Positions 62,819 through 64,000 of a stretch of DNA of 64,000 bases are shown piece by piece. The DNA comes from an uncultured Cytophagales bacterium (GTDB lineage Bacteria; Bacteroidota; Bacteroidia; Cytophagales; Thermoflexibacteraceae). The notes beneath the pieces are model-generated. The model was not told where the DNA came from and made no database searches. It worked only from the letters and a program-made list of their open reading frames with translations. Numbering within the stretch: position 1 is the first letter of the stretch; every line of letters starts with the position of its first letter. The translations under genes were made by a program, and so were the position numbers. The stretch is taken from positions 26,325 to 90,324 of the forward strand of contig CALHUI010000012.1 of NCBI GenBank assembly GCA_938039675.1. The letters run 5' to 3'.

Positions 62819-64000
62819 ATGACTGAACTTGCCTCCGAACAATTAGTGATTGCCGGTTGGGTCAGTATTGCGGCGTATGCCCTGCTGATTCTGTTTTTTG
62901 TGGTGCGCGGCGCACGTAAAATCACCAACCTTTCCGACTATGCGGTGGGCAGCGTGTTGTTTTCACCCGTAGCGGTGGGGCTTTCGCTGGCTGCCTCTAT
63001 GACCTCTGCCGCCACGTTTATCATCAACCCGGGTTTTGTGGCTTTCTACGGCATCAGCGGCATCCTTTCTATGGCGGTGATGTTGCCGCTGGGGGCGCTG
63101 GTTTCGTTGGTTGTTCTCACCAAAGGTTTTCGCAAGGTGGGCATGAGCGTAAAGGCACTCACCATGGCGCAATGGATTGGCACGCGCTACGGCAGCCCTG
63201 CTTTTGCCATGTTTTTTGCCCTGCTGTCGCTGTTGCTGCTCACCTTTATCGTGCTGATTTGCGTGGGGCTGACCAAAGTCATTTCGCAAACGCTGAACCT
63301 GCCCGAACTGCCCGTGCTGATTGGCATCGTGGTTTTCATTTTCGGTTACATGATGTTTGGCGGTGCTAATTCTATGGTCTATACCAATATGATTCAGGCA
63401 CTGCTGATGATTGTTGTAGCGGTTGTGTTGCTTACTTCGGGCTATGAGCATTTTTCGGCAGGCGTGAAGGGCTTCATGGACAAGCTCACGGCAATTGACC
63501 CGCTGCTCACCGCGCCGCTGAACCCGCAATCTTACCTGTTCCGCGATTGGTTTGAGGTGGCATTTTGCCAATTGGTGGTAGGCGTGGCAATTGTTTGTCA
63601 GCCGCACATCATTACGCGCTCGCTGTTGCTCAAAGACGACAAAGACGTAAACCGCTACTTGCTGACAGGTATTGTTGTGGAAATCCTGTTTTTCTTCGTC
63701 GTATTTGCGGGCTTGTATGTGCGCCTCCGCTTCCCCGATTTGACCATAAACGGTCAGGCAATTCCATTAGACGGCATACTTTCCGCCTACGTGGTGAGTG
63801 AATTTCCTGTTTATGTGGGGCTGATTGTGGTACTGGGGCTGATTTCCGCCGGGCTTTCCACGCTGGAAGGCTTGATTCAGTCGCTTTCTACGTCTATCAG
63901 CAGCGATTTGCTCAAACCGCTGGCGGGCAAGTGGCTCATCCGTGATGAACAAAATCCCAAAGGGTTGATTCCCGCTATTTTGCTGAACCGCTTAGTGATT
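62819..64000 (+). CDS. Sodium:solute symporter family protein, truncated by the window end
   Basis: The frame is open from the ATG at 62819 to the last base (394 codons), so the C-terminus lies outside. It is a polytopic transporter of the SSS/PutP-like family: SDYAVGSVLFSPVAVGLSLA, ASMTSAATFIINPGFVAFYG, an ITRSLLLKDDKDVNRY loop and GLISAGLSTLEGLIQSLSTS, which matches the family segment near helix 8 that binds sodium. Substrate cannot be told; amino acids or short carboxylates are possible. The promoter must be in the 165-base gap shared with divergent uvrC, which shows no exact TAnnTTTG. Confidence 0.9.
   Translation, partial: MTELASEQLVIAGWVSIAAYALLILFFVVRGARKITNLSDYAVGSVLFSPVAVGLSLAASMTSAATFIINPGFVAFYGISGILSMAVMLPLGALVSLVVLTKGFRKVGMSVKALTMAQWIGTRYGSPAFAMFFALLSLLLLTFIVLICVGLTKVISQTLNLPELPVLIGIVVFIFGYMMFGGANSMVYTNMIQALLMIVVAVVLLTSGYEHFSAGVKGFMDKLTAIDPLLTAPLNPQSYLFRDWFEVAFCQLVVGVAIVCQPHIITRSLLLKDDKDVNRYLLTGIVVEILFFFVVFAGLYVRLRFPDLTINGQAIPLDGILSAYVVSEFPVYVGLIVVLGLISAGLSTLEGLIQSLSTSISSDLLKPLAGKWLIRDEQNPKGLIPAILLNRLVI

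Overview
This window looks like a chromosomal segment of a Bacteroidota bacterium, most plausibly of the Cytophagales/Cytophagia type. The evidence is a SusC/SusD outer-membrane pair, several promoters of the phylum-specific TTTG / TAnnTTTG form, a miaB - sigma54 activator - lptE - TPR - secG cluster, many signal-peptide and lipobox proteins, DUF3575-type and very large outer-membrane beta-barrels, and a tRNA without encoded CCA. Most of it is ordinary housekeeping sequence. No prophage, transposase, CRISPR array or rRNA operon was seen.

Layout. 0-5.2 kb: a damaged susC/susD pair, a Rossmann-fold epimerase and a three-frameshift AAA-ATPase/nuclease pseudogene. 5.2-13 kb: tRNA-Ala, a 1187-residue outer-membrane protein, an M14 peptidase and a polytopic membrane protein. 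13-15.3 kb: ribBA and an Lrp/AsnC regulator divergent from a tandem pair of unusual tRNA-like structured RNAs. 15.4-28.2 kb: fasciclin lipoprotein, pyrD, dxs, a frameshifted TPR histidine kinase, WD40 and DivIVA proteins, folB, coaD, then divergent hpd and phhA for phenylalanine/tyrosine breakdown. 28.2-35.9 kb: a WecA-type transferase, nuoA, rlmD, a vanadium-peroxidase-like lipoprotein, a methyltransferase, meaB and an orphan efflux adaptor. 35.9-47.4 kb: prolyl oligopeptidase, a NuoL with a lipoprotein-like C-terminal fusion, a SpoIIE phosphatase receptor, an LD-carboxypeptidase, a 75-residue protein and a ligase-associated Lhr-type helicase. 47.6-54.4 kb: the secG-to-miaB cluster, interrupted by two Uma2 genes. 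54.5-64 kb: a broken membrane protein, a tandem M14 pair (one apparently catalytically dead), a WHxHLL-domain pair, uvrC and the start of a sodium:solute symporter.

Most interesting: (1) two adjacent copies of a tRNA-shaped RNA with a 76-88 nt variable arm whose outer helix has diverged in sequence while keeping its pairing; (2) NuoL fused to a soluble coiled-coil tail at a lipobox-like sequence; (3) an M14 pseudoenzyme in which the zinc motif HxxE reads ExxH, directly upstream of an intact paralogue; (4) six loci broken by short indels or in-frame stops while core genes stay intact; (5) a terminator-bearing leader before phhA. All functional statements come from reading motifs by eye; no database search was run.
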